From the NCBI RefSeq assembly GCF_003244315.1, contig NZ_QKWH01000002.1, positions 310,001 through 374,000 on the forward strand: a stretch of 64,000 nt of DNA, written 5' to 3'. Positions 1 through 11,072 of the stretch are shown piece after piece. The position numbers were made by a program, and so were the translations under genes. Source of the stretch: Xylanimonas oleitrophica (GTDB lineage: Bacteria; Actinomycetota; Actinomycetes; Actinomycetales; Cellulomonadaceae). The notes under the pieces were generated by a model, which was not told where the DNA came from, ran no database searches, and saw nothing but the letters and a program-made list of their open reading frames with translations. Positions within the stretch are counted from its first letter, which is position 1. Each line of letters opens with the position of its first letter.

Positions 1-1972
1 GCGCCCCGGACCTCGACGGTGTCGCCGTCGGAGACCCCGTAGAACGACGCCTGGCCGCTGGGCACCACGACCGTGCCGGGCTCGAGGTGCTGGACGTACG
101 AGTCGTCCGTGAGCGCGGCCTCCGCCTCGGCGGGCTCGATGCCGGCCAGCGCGACCTGCACCTCGTCGTCGGGGGAGGAGGGCTCCCCGGCCACGACGCT
201 GCCCTCGTCGTCGAACCGCTTCCCCTCGAGCGTCGCCAGGGCCATCTGAGGCTGGGCGACGGAGGCCACGCCGGCCACCGACCCCACCGCGTCGGCGATG
301 CCCGCGGGCACGGCGGCCCCCCGGCTGTCGTCCGCGCTGCCCTCGGCCGTCACGTACACGTCGACGGGGTACATGCCCTCGAGCTGGTCGGCGAGGCTGT
401 GGCGGGCGCTGGCCGCACCCGTGGACATCATCGCGACCAGGGTGACGCCGATGAGCAGCGCCGTGGAGGTCGCCGCCGTGCGGCGGGGGTTGCGCAGCGT
501 GTTCGCCGCGGCCAGGCGGGCGGTGGGCCCGGATGCCGCGACCGCCCGGCCGGCCAGGGCCGTGACCTTCGGCAGCCAGAACACCGCGGACACCGTGACA
601 CCCACGAACGAGACGGCACCGCCGGCCACCCCGGCCAGCAGGCCGAGCTGCGGGTTCTGCGCGACGGTGCCCAGCACCGCCCCGCCGGCGAGCAGGGCGA
701 GGCCGCCCACCACTGCCAGCAGGGACAGCACGAGCCGCACCCGGCCCGCCGACCCCTTCTCCGACGTCGGCGCCTCGGCAGGCCGCAGCGCCGCCAGCGG
801 CGCGACCCGGGTGGCGACCCGCGCCGGCACCGACGCGGCCGCCACGGTGACAGCCGTGCCCACGAGCACCGGCAGCACCACCACCTGCCAGGTCAGCGTG
901 ATCGAGTCGGGCAGGAACACCGCTGCCGGGCCGTTGCCTGCCACCCACAGCGCGACCTGGCCCAGCCCCGCACCGACCGCCACGCCCGTCAGGGAGGCGG
1001 CCACGCCGAGGATCGCGGCCTCGGTGATCACGCTCGCACCGACCTGGCGCTTGTTCGCGCCGACGGCGCGCAGGAGCGCCAGGGTGCGGGCACGCTGGGC
1101 GACCAGCACCTGAAACGTGTTGGAGATGACGAGCCCGGCCACGACCAGCGCGATGGCGGCGAAGGTGAGCACGAAGACCAGGAAGAACATGTCCTGCCCG
1201 CCGGTCATCTCCTTGGCCGTCGCGGCAGCCTGCTCCTGCGGCGTGACCACGTCGACGGCCGAGCCGACCCCTGCGGCCAGCGCCGCGCGCACCGTCTCGA
1301 GCGACGCGCCGTCGGCCAGCACCACCGCCACCTGGCGATACGTCACCGGTGCGCCCTGCGCATCAGACTCCCACCCGGCCAGGGTGGCGGCGTCCATGAC
1401 GGCCGCGCCGCCCAGCACGCCGTACGCGTTCTTCGGATCCTCGACCAGACCTGTGACGGTCAGCTGCTCGGACCGGTCCTCCCACGATTCGCCGTCGTCG
1501 ACCGGCACCGTGCGCTGCACGTCGACCGTGCCGCCCACCTCCGTGCGCAGCCGCTCCGCCACGTCCGGCGGCAGCGCGACCTCGCCGGCCGCCGAGGGCA
1601 TCCGCCCCTCCGTCACGGTCAGCGGCATCAGCCGCGGGTCCGACGTCGTCGGGATCACACCCTGGTAGATGGTGCGGCTGCCGCCGTCCGTCATGGCCTG
1701 GTAGGACAACAGCTGCCCGCCCGCGGCCGCGACGCCCGGCGTGGTGGCCACGCCCTCCAGCTGCGCCGTCGTCAGCTCCGCCGACGCCGGGGCCGCCACG
1801 ACCAGGTCGGCCTCGCCGTACTGCGCGGCGATGGCGTCGTAGGTCGACCGGGTGATGAGGTTGCCCGCCAGGAGCGTCGCGGCCACGAACGCCGTGCCGA
1901 TCACGATGGCGATGCCCGCCGCCGCGAGGCGGCCCATGCTGCGGCGCATCTGCGCCAGCGTCAGACGCAGCA

Positions 1973-1973
<1 letters not shown>
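1..1973 (-). CDS. FtsX-family ABC transporter permease (C-terminus cut by window edge)
   Basis: This is the membrane subunit of a MacB/LolE-type ABC exporter, about 657 residues visible and open to the left edge. The protein starts with MLRLTLAQMRRSMGR, then a first membrane helix near residues 18-40 and a long MacB-type extracellular domain. A hydrophobic segment containing FLVFVLTFAAIALVVAGLVI follows, then the typical FtsX cytoplasmic stretch LLRAVGANKRQVG. A second FtsX half begins before the edge. Family members of this two-FtsX layout are usually about 850 residues, so roughly 190 are missing. Its ATG shares one base with the TGA of the ATPase gene (TGATG), indicating translational coupling. 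The substrate is unknown; MacB-like pumps handle peptides, lipids or antibiotics. Confidence 0.9.
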
Positions 1974-2839
<866 letters not shown>

Positions 2840-2864
2840 CGGGGTTCTCTCCGGTTCTTCTGGC

Positions 2865-2893
2865 CAGCTCTGACGAGCTGTCGGTCAGCTCTG
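2865..2893. promoter_or_regulatory. Alternating CAGCTC/GAGCTG half-sites upstream of the ABC exporter
   Basis: CAGCTC, TGAC, GAGCTG, TCGGT, CAGCTC follow one another. CAGCTCTG occurs twice exactly 21 bp apart, about two helical turns, and the middle GAGCTG forms a dyad with each flank. It lies 26-54 bp upstream of the ATPase start. This arrangement would suit a dimeric response regulator, plausibly the NarL-type regulator encoded just upstream. Binding is inference. Confidence 0.4.
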
Positions 2894-3055
2894 CGACGAC
2901 ACCTCGAACCTAGGAGCCGGGGCACCGGCGCGTCGTCGGCCCTCAGGAGGGTTGTCGCCGCCGCCCTCGTCATACCCAGGTCGTACCCCGTGCTCCGGGG
3001 GCCTCAGGGTGTCACCCGGGCGAGGGCGCCGGCGCAGCCGTCGGCCGGCAGGCGG

Positions 3056-3786
<731 letters not shown>

Positions 3787-3790
<4 letters not shown>

Positions 3791-5136
3791 GCGGTCTCCT
3801 TCGTCTCCTCGGGCAGCGGCATCGAGAACCGCACCCGCCATCCTCCGCCAGGGCGGGGGCCCGCCGTGACGCTGCCGCCGAACATCGCGGCGCGCTCCCG
3901 CATCCCCAGCAGGCCGTAGCCGGACGACCCGGCCCGGCCGTCGCCCGAGGAAGGCTCGGCCGCGGCGCCGCGGCCGTCGTCGGCCACCTCCAGCTCGACC
4001 GACCGCGGGCCCCACCGCGTGACCACGGTGACGGAGACCTCGGGCCCGGCGTGCTTGCGGACGTTGGTGAGCGCCTCCTGGCAGACCCGGTGCAGGGTGA
4101 GCCCGGCGCCGGGCGGCAGCCGCCGGGGGTCGCCCACGCGCACGAGGGACACGCGCATCCCGGCGCCGCGGGCCTGTTCGAGCAGCGACTCCAGGTCGGC
4201 GTCGTCGGGGCCCGGCGCCAGACCGGCCGGCACCGCCGGTGCCACGGGGGCGGGATGCCCGACGGCGCTGCTGACCGTCCCCGGCATGGGGGCCAGCGGG
4301 GCACGGGAGCCCGAGGGCAGGGGGTGAGGCGCGTCCGTCGTGGCGCGGGGCGCGTCGTCGGACCGCAGCACGCCGAGCAGCCGGCGCATGTCGGCCAGGG
4401 CCGCACGGCCCGTCTCCGAGACGACCCCCAGCACCCGCGCGGCGGCCTGGGGGTCGGCCTGGGCGGCGTACCGGCCGCCGTCGGCCTGCGCCACGATCAC
4501 CGACAAGGAGTGCGCCACGATGTCGTGCATCTCACGGGCGATGCGCGCCCGCTCGGCCGCCGTGGCGATCTGGGCCTGCTGGTCGCGCTCGATCTCCAGC
4601 CGCAGCGCCCGGTCCCGCAGCGCCTCCAGGGTCTCGCGCCGGGAGCGGCGCACCAGCCCGAACGCCCACGCGGCCAGCGCGGTGATGCTCGCGGTGATCG
4701 CCATCGCGGCGCCGGCGTTGACGTCACCGGCGGCCAGCGACATGGTCCCGCCGAGCATCGCGGCACCCATCAGGGCCAGCCCGAGGGCGGCGCGGTGCGC
4801 CCAGACCGGGCCGTAGGCGGTCACGGCGTACAGGGCCCACAGCACCGCCAGGTCGGCCGGGAAGATGATCGGGGGCCCGAGCAGCAGGTGGCTGAGGGCC
4901 GCCGCGGCCACCACGGCCGTCGACCACACCGGCTGCACGCGGCGCCACGCCAGCGGGGCCACGAGGGCGACGGACCAGGCGAGCAGCTCCCACGTGCCGC
5001 TGCGCCCGAGGCTCCCGCCCGCCACCGTCGCCAGCGAGGCGGGCACGACGAAGAGCGCGGCCGTCGTCGTCCCCACCGCGTCGATGGCGAACCGGTGCCG
5101 CTCGCCCCACGCCACCGCGCGCTCGTACCAGCCCAT
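3787..5136 (-). CDS. Sensor histidine kinase, NarX/DesK type (HisKA_3)
   Basis: Membrane sensor of the first two-component system, 449 residues. The first half is strongly hydrophobic, with several membrane helices from about residue 15 to 170. The phospho-accepting histidine is in AREMHDIVAHSLSVIV, the HisKA_3 signature. The ATPase part has CQEALTNVRKHAG (N box), VADDGRGA and GYGLLGMRERAAMFGG. A Pro/Ala-rich insert of about 50 residues sits between the two. The signal is unknown. The cognate regulator overlaps its 3' end, and the pair is followed by an exporter, a layout often used for envelope-stress or antibiotic response. No Shine-Dalgarno is seen; a TAGCCT hexamer 6 nt before ATG suggests a leaderless message. 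Confidence 0.94.
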
Positions 5137-5142
5137 GCCCCG

Positions 5143-5148
5143 AGGCTA
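5143..5148 (-). promoter_or_regulatory. Putative -10 box of the NarL-type kinase gene (leaderless)
   Basis: On the minus strand TAGCCT is followed by 6 nt (CGGGGC) and then the ATG at 5136. A -10 element at this distance places the transcript start at the start codon. No clear -35 hexamer is visible. Confidence 0.4.
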
Positions 5149-5254
5149 GAGGCCGAGGGCCCCGGTGGCGTCCGCCCGTGGTCGCGGCACGGCGAGTCCC
5201 ACGTCATCCTGCAGGTGGACCGAGTCGCCAGGCCGTCACCAGCCGGGATGCCGC

Positions 5255-5260
5255 TACCAT
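5255..5260 (+). promoter_or_regulatory. Putative -10 box of the OmpR-type regulator gene (leaderless)
   Basis: TACCAT, then 6 nt (GGCGGA), then the ATG at 5267. The spacing fits a leaderless mRNA, although GGCGGA could serve as a poor Shine-Dalgarno. No convincing -35 is seen. Confidence 0.4.
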
Positions 5261-5266
5261 GGCGGA

Positions 5267-5950
<684 letters not shown>

Positions 5951-5953
5951 CCG

Positions 5954-7294
5954 GTGCGTCGCCGCGTCCTCCTGGCGACGATCTCCGCCGTGGCGGTCGC
6001 CGTCATCCTGCTCGGCGTGCCCCTCGGGATCTTCGGCGCCCGCTACATGGTCAGCGCCGAGGCGCAGCGGTTGTCCGACCGCCTCGACCAGCTGACGCGC
6101 AGCGTCCAGTCGGCGCAGGACCGCGGCGACGACGTCTCCGAGACGGCGATCCGCCGGGCGGTCGAGGGTCGCGCGGGGGACATCCCCGCGCACGTCGTCA
6201 TCTCGCTGCCCGACGGCACCCAGATCGAGGCCGGGTCGCCGGTCACGGGTCCCGCCATAGGCCAGGGGCAGTGGACCGAGGACCGGGCGAGCGTCACCCT
6301 GACCGTCTCCGCGTGGTCGGCCTGGATCAAGGCCGCCCAGGTGGTGGTGCTCGTCGCGGCCGCGGGGGTGGTCGCCATCGGCGCGGGCGTGGCCATGGCG
6401 GTCTGGCAGGCCAACCGGCTGTCCGCACCGCTCGTCTACCTCGCCGCCTCCGCGGAGCAGCTGGCATCCGGCCAGGTGCGGCCACGTCTCGAGCCGTCCG
6501 GCGTCGAGGAGATCGACCTGGTCGCCGCCGAGCTGGCGCGCACCTCCGACCGGCTCGCCGCCCGGCTCGCCGCCGAGCGGCAGTTCACCTCCGACGCCTC
6601 GCACCAGCTGCGCACCCCGCTCACGGCGCTGACCATGCGCCTGGAGGAGATCCAGGCGGCCTCCCAGGACCCGGACGTCCAGGAGGAGGCCCGCATCTCG
6701 CTCGAGCAGGTCGAGCGCCTGGTCACCGTGGTGGACGACCTGCTGGCCGCCTCGCGCCGCTCGCAGGGCGGCACCACCGAGCCGGTGGTGCTGCTCGACG
6801 TCGTGCGCCAGCAGGAGGAGGAGTGGCGCCCCACGTTCGAGCGTGAGGGACGCAGCCTCGTGATCGACGTCGGTGGCGACCACCGCGTGCTCGCCACGCC
6901 GGGCGCGCTCGCCCAGGTGCTGGCGACCCTCCTGGAGAACTCGCTGCGCCACGGCGACGGCACCACCACGGTGCGCTCGCGCCCGTCCGGCACCACCGGC
7001 GCCGTCGCGGTGGAGGTCGCCGACGAGGGCCCCGGGGTCCCCGACGAGATCGCCGCGAAGATCTTCGACCGTGGCATGACCTCCGGGGCCGGGACCGGCC
7101 TCGGCCTCGCCCTCGCCCGGGACCTCGCCGCAGCCGACGGCGGCCGCCTCGAGCTCGCCCAGCGCCGGCCCCCGGTCTTCGCGCTGTTCCTCGCCGGCGT
7201 GCCGAAGACGCTCGACCCCGGCGTCGTGCTCCCGCCCGGCACCACCATCAGCTCGCGCGGCCGCCGCGGCCGCCGCCGCACGCGCGAGGCGTGA
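5954..7294 (+). CDS. Sensor histidine kinase with HAMP and HisKA domains
   Basis: Membrane kinase partnered with the upstream OmpR-type regulator, 446 residues, GTG start. It has an N-terminal membrane helix (LLATISAVAVAVILLGVPLG), an extracytoplasmic sensor segment to about residue 115, a second helix (VVVLVAAAGVVAIGAGVAMAV), then HAMP. The H box is FTSDASHQLRTPLTAL. The ATPase part shows LLENSLRHG, VADEGPGVP and GTGLGLALARDLAAADGG. The last residues are basic (RGRRGRRRTREA). Its TGA overlaps the GTG of the GtrA gene by 4 nt, so sensor and membrane protein are made from one message. Confidence 0.94.
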   Translation: MRRRVLLATISAVAVAVILLGVPLGIFGARYMVSAEAQRLSDRLDQLTRSVQSAQDRGDDVSETAIRRAVEGRAGDIPAHVVISLPDGTQIEAGSPVTGPAIGQGQWTEDRASVTLTVSAWSAWIKAAQVVVLVAAAGVVAIGAGVAMAVWQANRLSAPLVYLAASAEQLASGQVRPRLEPSGVEEIDLVAAELARTSDRLAARLAAERQFTSDASHQLRTPLTALTMRLEEIQAASQDPDVQEEARISLEQVERLVTVVDDLLAASRRSQGGTTEPVVLLDVVRQQEEEWRPTFEREGRSLVIDVGGDHRVLATPGALAQVLATLLENSLRHGDGTTTVRSRPSGTTGAVAVEVADEGPGVPDEIAAKIFDRGMTSGAGTGLGLALARDLAAADGGRLELAQRRPPVFALFLAGVPKTLDPGVVLPPGTTISSRGRRGRRRTREA

Positions 7295-7779
7295 CCGTGG
7301 TGGGCGACCGGCGCCCCGGAGACGACGCGGCGCCGGCCGGGCGGGGCCCCCGCAGCCGGATGCCCCTGTGGAGCCGCGTCCTCGAGCTCGGCCGCTTCGG
7401 CTCCGTCGGTCTCGTCGCCTACCTGGTGGACGTGGGCGTGTTCAACGCCGTGCGGCTCAGCGACGCGCTCGGTCACAAGCCGCTGACCGCCAAGGTCATC
7501 TCCGTGGCTGTCGCCACCCTGGTGGCCTGGCTCGGGAACCGGTACTGGACGTTCGCCGACCGCCGCACCGGCACCCGGAGCCGGGAGCTCGCCGGGTTCG
7601 TCCTGGTCAACGTCGGCGGCATGCTCGTCGCCCTCGCCTGCCTCGCCGTGTCCCACTACGTGCTCGGCTTCACCTCCGCGCTGGCCGACAACATCGCAGC
7701 CAACGGCGTCGGCCTCGTGCTGGGCACCGCGTTCCGCTACGTCGCCTACCGTCGCTGGGTCTTCACCGGCACGCGCTGA
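7291..7779 (+). CDS. GtrA-family membrane protein
   Basis: Small integral membrane protein of 162 residues with four hydrophobic segments, matching the usual size and layout of GtrA (PF04138). Recognisable parts are the first helix region RFGSVGLVAYLVDVGVFN, the central WLGNRYWTF motif and the final FRYVAYRRWVF. GtrA proteins are thought to help move polyprenyl-phosphate-linked sugars across the membrane for surface polysaccharide modification. Here the gene overlaps the upstream kinase by 4 nt and lies 22 nt before purK. A link with the wall-polymer genes further right is inferred. Confidence 0.88.
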   Translation: MTVVGDRRPGDDAAPAGRGPRSRMPLWSRVLELGRFGSVGLVAYLVDVGVFNAVRLSDALGHKPLTAKVISVAVATLVAWLGNRYWTFADRRTGTRSRELAGFVLVNVGGMLVALACLAVSHYVLGFTSALADNIAANGVGLVLGTAFRYVAYRRWVFTGTR

Positions 7780-7787
7780 CGTCCCGG

Positions 7788-7793
7788 TACCCT
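7788..7793 (+). promoter_or_regulatory. Putative -10 box of purK (leaderless)
   Basis: TACCCT, then 8 nt (GGTCGTCC), then the GTG start of purK at 7802. The short gap after the GtrA gene leaves no room for a riboswitch. A separate promoter would let purine genes be expressed apart from the upstream two-component system. Confidence 0.35.
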
Positions 7794-7801
7794 GGTCGTC
7801 C

Positions 7802-9016
7802 GTGACAGCACCCGTGATCGCCGTGGTCGGCGGAGGACAGCTCGCCCGCATGATGGCCCCCGCGGCCGGGGAGCTCGGGGTCCGGCTCCGGGTCCTCGTC
7901 GAGGCGCCCGGCACGTCCGCCGCTCAGCTCGTGACAGACGCCCCCGTGGGCGCCGCGTCGGACGAGGAAGCCGTCCGTGCGCTGGTGGCCCCCGACGACG
8001 GCGAGGCCGCCGCGGTGCTCACCTTCGAGCACGAGCACGTGCCTGACACCCTGCTGCGAGAGATCGCCGCCGCCGGCACCCCTGTGCACCCCGGGCCCGA
8101 CGCCCTCGTCCACGCGCAGGACAAGATCGTGATGCGCGCACGGCTGACCGAGATGGGGGTCCCGTGCCCCCGCTGGGCCGCCGTGCCCACCGACCCCCAG
8201 GAGGCGCGAGCCGTGCTCGCGGAGTTCCTCGCAGGCGCCCCCGACGGCCAGGCCGTCGTCAAGACGTCCCGCGGCGGGTACGACGGCAAGGGCGTGCGGG
8301 TGGTCTCCTCGCCCGACGACGTCGCCGACTGGATCACCGCGGCCGCCGAGGGCGCCCCCCAGCTCCTCGTGGAGGAGAAGGTGCCGTTCACGCGGGAGCT
8401 CGCCGCCCTCGTGGCGCGGCGGCCCTCCGGGGAGGTGCGCACCTGGCCGGTCGTCGAGTCCGTCCAGCGCGACGGCATCTGCTCCGAGGTCGTGGCTCCC
8501 GCCCCGGACCTCGCCCCGGCTCTCGAGGCGCGGGTGCGCGACATCGCCGTGCAGGTCGCCGAGGGGCTGGGCGTCACCGGCGTGCTCGCCGTCGAGATGT
8601 TCGAGGCCCCGGCCGACCCGCAGCAGCCCGACGGCGAGACCACCGTCTACGTCAACGAGCTCGCGATGCGGCCCCACAACAGCGGCCACTGGACCATCGA
8701 CGGTGCCGTCACCAGCCAGTTCGAGCAGCACCTGCGCGCCGTCCTCGACCTGCCTCTCGGCGCCACCGACCCCGTCGCCCCCTGGACCGTCATGGCCAAC
8801 GTGCTCGGCTCCCGGCTGGAGGACCTCACCGACGCCCTGCCCGAGGTGCTCGGTCGGTTCCCCGACGCGAAGGTCAACCTGTACGGCAAGGACGTACGTC
8901 CCGGCCGCAAGCTCGCCCACGTCAACGTCAGCGGCAGCGACCTCGAGCAGGTCCGCCGTCGTGCCGTCGCCGCTGCCGCGCTGCTGCGCGGCGAGAAGAT
9001 CGAGGAGACCCACTGA
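7802..9016 (+). CDS. purK: 5-(carboxyamino)imidazole ribonucleotide synthase PurK
   Basis: ATP-grasp enzyme of de novo purine synthesis: AIR + bicarbonate + ATP gives N5-CAIR. It has 404 residues, slightly above the usual 360-390. The N-terminal nucleotide fold begins [21 protein letters not shown]. The ATP-grasp core includes [36 protein letters not shown] and GVLAVEMF, then [19 protein letters not shown], which is characteristic of PurK. The TGA overlaps the purE ATG by one base (TGATG), so the two consecutive-step enzymes are co-translated. Confidence 0.97.
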   Translation: MTAPVIAVVGGGQLARMMAPAAGELGVRLRVLVEAPGTSAAQLVTDAPVGAASDEEAVRALVAPDDGEAAAVLTFEHEHVPDTLLREIAAAGTPVHPGPDALVHAQDKIVMRARLTEMGVPCPRWAAVPTDPQEARAVLAEFLAGAPDGQAVVKTSRGGYDGKGVRVVSSPDDVADWITAAAEGAPQLLVEEKVPFTRELAALVARRPSGEVRTWPVVESVQRDGICSEVVAPAPDLAPALEARVRDIAVQVAEGLGVTGVLAVEMFEAPADPQQPDGETTVYVNELAMRPHNSGHWTIDGAVTSQFEQHLRAVLDLPLGATDPVAPWTVMANVLGSRLEDLTDALPEVLGRFPDAKVNLYGKDVRPGRKLAHVNVSGSDLEQVRRRAVAAAALLRGEKIEETH

Positions 9017-9570
9017 TGACCACCACCGAGGCACCCGCCGCGCCCGTCGTCGGCATCGTCATGGGGTCCGACTCCGACTGGCCCGTCATGGAGGCCGCGG
9101 CGACCGCCCTGGACGAGCTCGGCGTCCCCTACGAGGCCGACGTCGTCTCCGCCCACCGCATGCCCGTGGAGATGATCGAGTACGGCCGCACCGCCGCGGA
9201 GCGTGGTCTGCGGGTCGTCGTCGCCGGCGCCGGGGGAGCGGCCCACCTGCCCGGCATGCTCGCCGCCGTCACCCCGCTGCCCGTCATCGGCGTGCCCGTG
9301 CCGCTCAAGCACCTCGACGGCATGGACTCCCTGCTCTCCATCGTGCAGATGCCCGCCGGCGTGCCCGTGGCCACCGTGTCGATCGGCGGGGCCCGCAACG
9401 CCGGCCTGCTCGCCGCCCGGATCCTCGCAGCCGGGACGGACGCCGAGGCCCTCGCGCTGCGCGACCGCATGGTCGCGTTCCAGGCCGAGCTCGGCGACGT
9501 CGCCAAGGCCAAGGGCGAGGCCCTCCGCTCGCGCCGGGCGGGGGAGCGGAGCACCGGCTTCCGCGCCTGA
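9016..9570 (+). CDS. purE: N5-carboxyaminoimidazole ribonucleotide mutase PurE (class I)
   Basis: Converts N5-CAIR to CAIR, the step after PurK. It has 184 residues, a normal length for class I PurE with a short N-terminal extension. Motifs are [20 protein letters not shown] near the start, the catalytic-region [29 protein letters not shown] and [20 protein letters not shown]. The start is the ATG at 9016 ([13 protein letters not shown]), sharing a base with the purK stop. A perfect hairpin terminator follows 9 nt after the stop. Confidence 0.97.
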   Translation: MTTTEAPAAPVVGIVMGSDSDWPVMEAAATALDELGVPYEADVVSAHRMPVEMIEYGRTAAERGLRVVVAGAGGAAHLPGMLAAVTPLPVIGVPVPLKHLDGMDSLLSIVQMPAGVPVATVSIGGARNAGLLAARILAAGTDAEALALRDRMVAFQAELGDVAKAKGEALRSRRAGERSTGFRA

Positions 9571-9579
9571 CCCGGACGG

Positions 9580-9611
9580 GCAGCGGCACGCCCGCGAGGG
9601 CGTGCCGCTGC
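9580..9611. terminator. Bidirectional hairpin between purE and the LCP genes
   Basis: GCAGCGGCACGCCC, loop GCGA, and its exact complement give a perfect 14-bp stem with a 4-nt loop. It lies between the convergent ends of purE and the LCP gene. There is no strong U tract, as is common in actinobacteria. Confidence 0.75.
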
Positions 9612-9622
9612 GTCCTGGTGGG

Positions 9623-11068
9623 TCAGAGACCGCCGACGGTGCTACCGGGCTCGAGCCTTCCGTCGCGGACGTCGGTCCAGAACTGACCCACCGTGTCCGG
9701 GTCGAGCAGCACGCTCGCGCCGGAGCCGTCACCGGCGCGGTAGCCCAGGTTCTTGATCGGCGGCGTCCCGGTCACGCCCTGCGGCCCGTTCGCCTCGCGG
9801 AAGGCGAGCGCCATGCGCCCCAGGTCCACGATGTTGGTCTTCTCGTCCGTGGTGAGAGCACCCAGCCCTGCCGAGGCCAGCGACACCTGCTTGGCCGGCT
9901 GGAACAGCAGCCCCGAGTCGTTGAGGGACCCGCTCACCGCGCCGATCACCTGACGCTGGCGCTCCGCCCGGCCGATGTCGCCCTTCGGGTCGGCGTACCG
10001 CATGCGCGAGAACGCCAGGGCGGTGCGGCCGTCTGCCATGTGGCATCCCGCCTGCCAGACCAGCTGGCTGTGCGGCTCGTCCACGTCGTAGTCCAGGCAC
10101 AGCTCGACACCGCCGACGGCGTCGACCACCTGCTCCACGCCGCCGAACCCGATCTCCACGTAGTGGTCGACCGTCAGCCCCGACAGCTCCTCGACCGCAC
10201 GCACGAGCAGCGGCGGGCCGCCCCACGAGTACGCGGCGTTGATCTTGTTCGAGCCGTGGTCCGGGATCGCCGCATACGTGTCGCGGGGGATGGAGATCAG
10301 GGCCGCAGGGCCGCTCGACGGCTTGTGCAGGAGCATGATCGTGTCGGTACGCGCACCGGAGACGTCCTCGTTCTCGATGCCGCCGCTGCCACGGGCGTCC
10401 GACCCGGCGATCAGATACGTGCTACCGGGCGTGCCCGATGCGCCGGACAGCGCCTCGATGTGCTGGATCTTGCCGTTCGCCCATACGAGCAGGCCCACCG
10501 GCCACGCGATCACCAGCAGCAGCACCACGACGAGCGCCAGCGCCACCACGCGGCCCTTGCGCACCCGCACCCGACCGTCACCGTGGGGCGGGCCCGCGAG
10601 ACCCGCCGCGCCACCAGCGCCAGGACGGCGGGGGCCGCCCGGCTGCGGGGACCGTCCCCGCCCTCCAGCCGGAGTCGCAGCGCCAGGCCGCTGAGAGCGA
10701 CCGGCGGCGCCCCCGGGCATCAGCCGCGTGCCGCCGTCCTGCCCGCCTGAGCGAGACGCGGGAGCCGCGCCCGCCGGCGGGATCGCCCGCGGCTGACGGG
10801 ACGGCTGACGCGACGACTGCCGGGCCGGGCGAGACCCGGCAGGGCTACGCCGCTCCGGCGGGGTCACCGGCACCTCCCGCGACGACTGGCGGCGCACGCG
10901 CGGCTCAGCACCCGCAGGGACGGCGTCGTCAGGGCGGCCGACCCGGCCACCCGGCGTCGGACGCGTGGCCCGTGCGCCGTCGACCGAGATGGCGTCGTCC
11001 GCCGACGGAGGCCGGCCGGGACGGCGAGCCGGTGTGAAGGACGGCGGAACCTGGGGAGTGTCGCTCAT
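9623..11068 (-). CDS. LytR-CpsA-Psr (LCP) family glycopolymer-peptidoglycan ligase
   Basis: Membrane enzyme expected to transfer lipid-linked wall glycopolymers onto peptidoglycan outside the cell; 481 residues. The first 170 or so are a disordered Pro/Arg/Gly-rich cytoplasmic tail. One membrane helix follows (VVALALVVVLLLVIAWPVGL). The LCP domain carries YLIAGSDARG, the RTDTIMLLH arginine/aspartate motif, ISIPRDTYAAIP and KINAAYSWGG, with R residues in LAFSRMRY. The ATG at 11068 is 4 nt after the TGA of the other LCP gene, so the two form an operon. Neighbouring Pse, rhamnose and galactan genes supply likely substrates, but which polymer each LCP protein attaches cannot be read here. Confidence 0.92.
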   Translation of the reverse strand: MSDTPQVPPSFTPARRPGRPPSADDAISVDGARATRPTPGGRVGRPDDAVPAGAEPRVRRQSSREVPVTPPERRSPAGSRPARQSSRQPSRQPRAIPPAGAAPASRSGGQDGGTRLMPGGAAGRSQRPGAATPAGGRGRSPQPGGPRRPGAGGAAGLAGPPHGDGRVRVRKGRVVALALVVVLLLVIAWPVGLLVWANGKIQHIEALSGASGTPGSTYLIAGSDARGSGGIENEDVSGARTDTIMLLHKPSSGPAALISIPRDTYAAIPDHGSNKINAAYSWGGPPLLVRAVEELSGLTVDHYVEIGFGGVEQVVDAVGGVELCLDYDVDEPHSQLVWQAGCHMADGRTALAFSRMRYADPKGDIGRAERQRQVIGAVSGSLNDSGLLFQPAKQVSLASAGLGALTTDEKTNIVDLGRMALAFREANGPQGVTGTPPIKNLGYRAGDGSGASVLLDPDTVGQFWTDVRDGRLEPGSTVGGL

Positions 11069-11072
11069 GGGG

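Noticed and set aside
7780-7801. Riboswitch ahead of purK
   Set aside because: Only 22 nt separate the GtrA stop and purK start, far too short for a purine-type aptamer.
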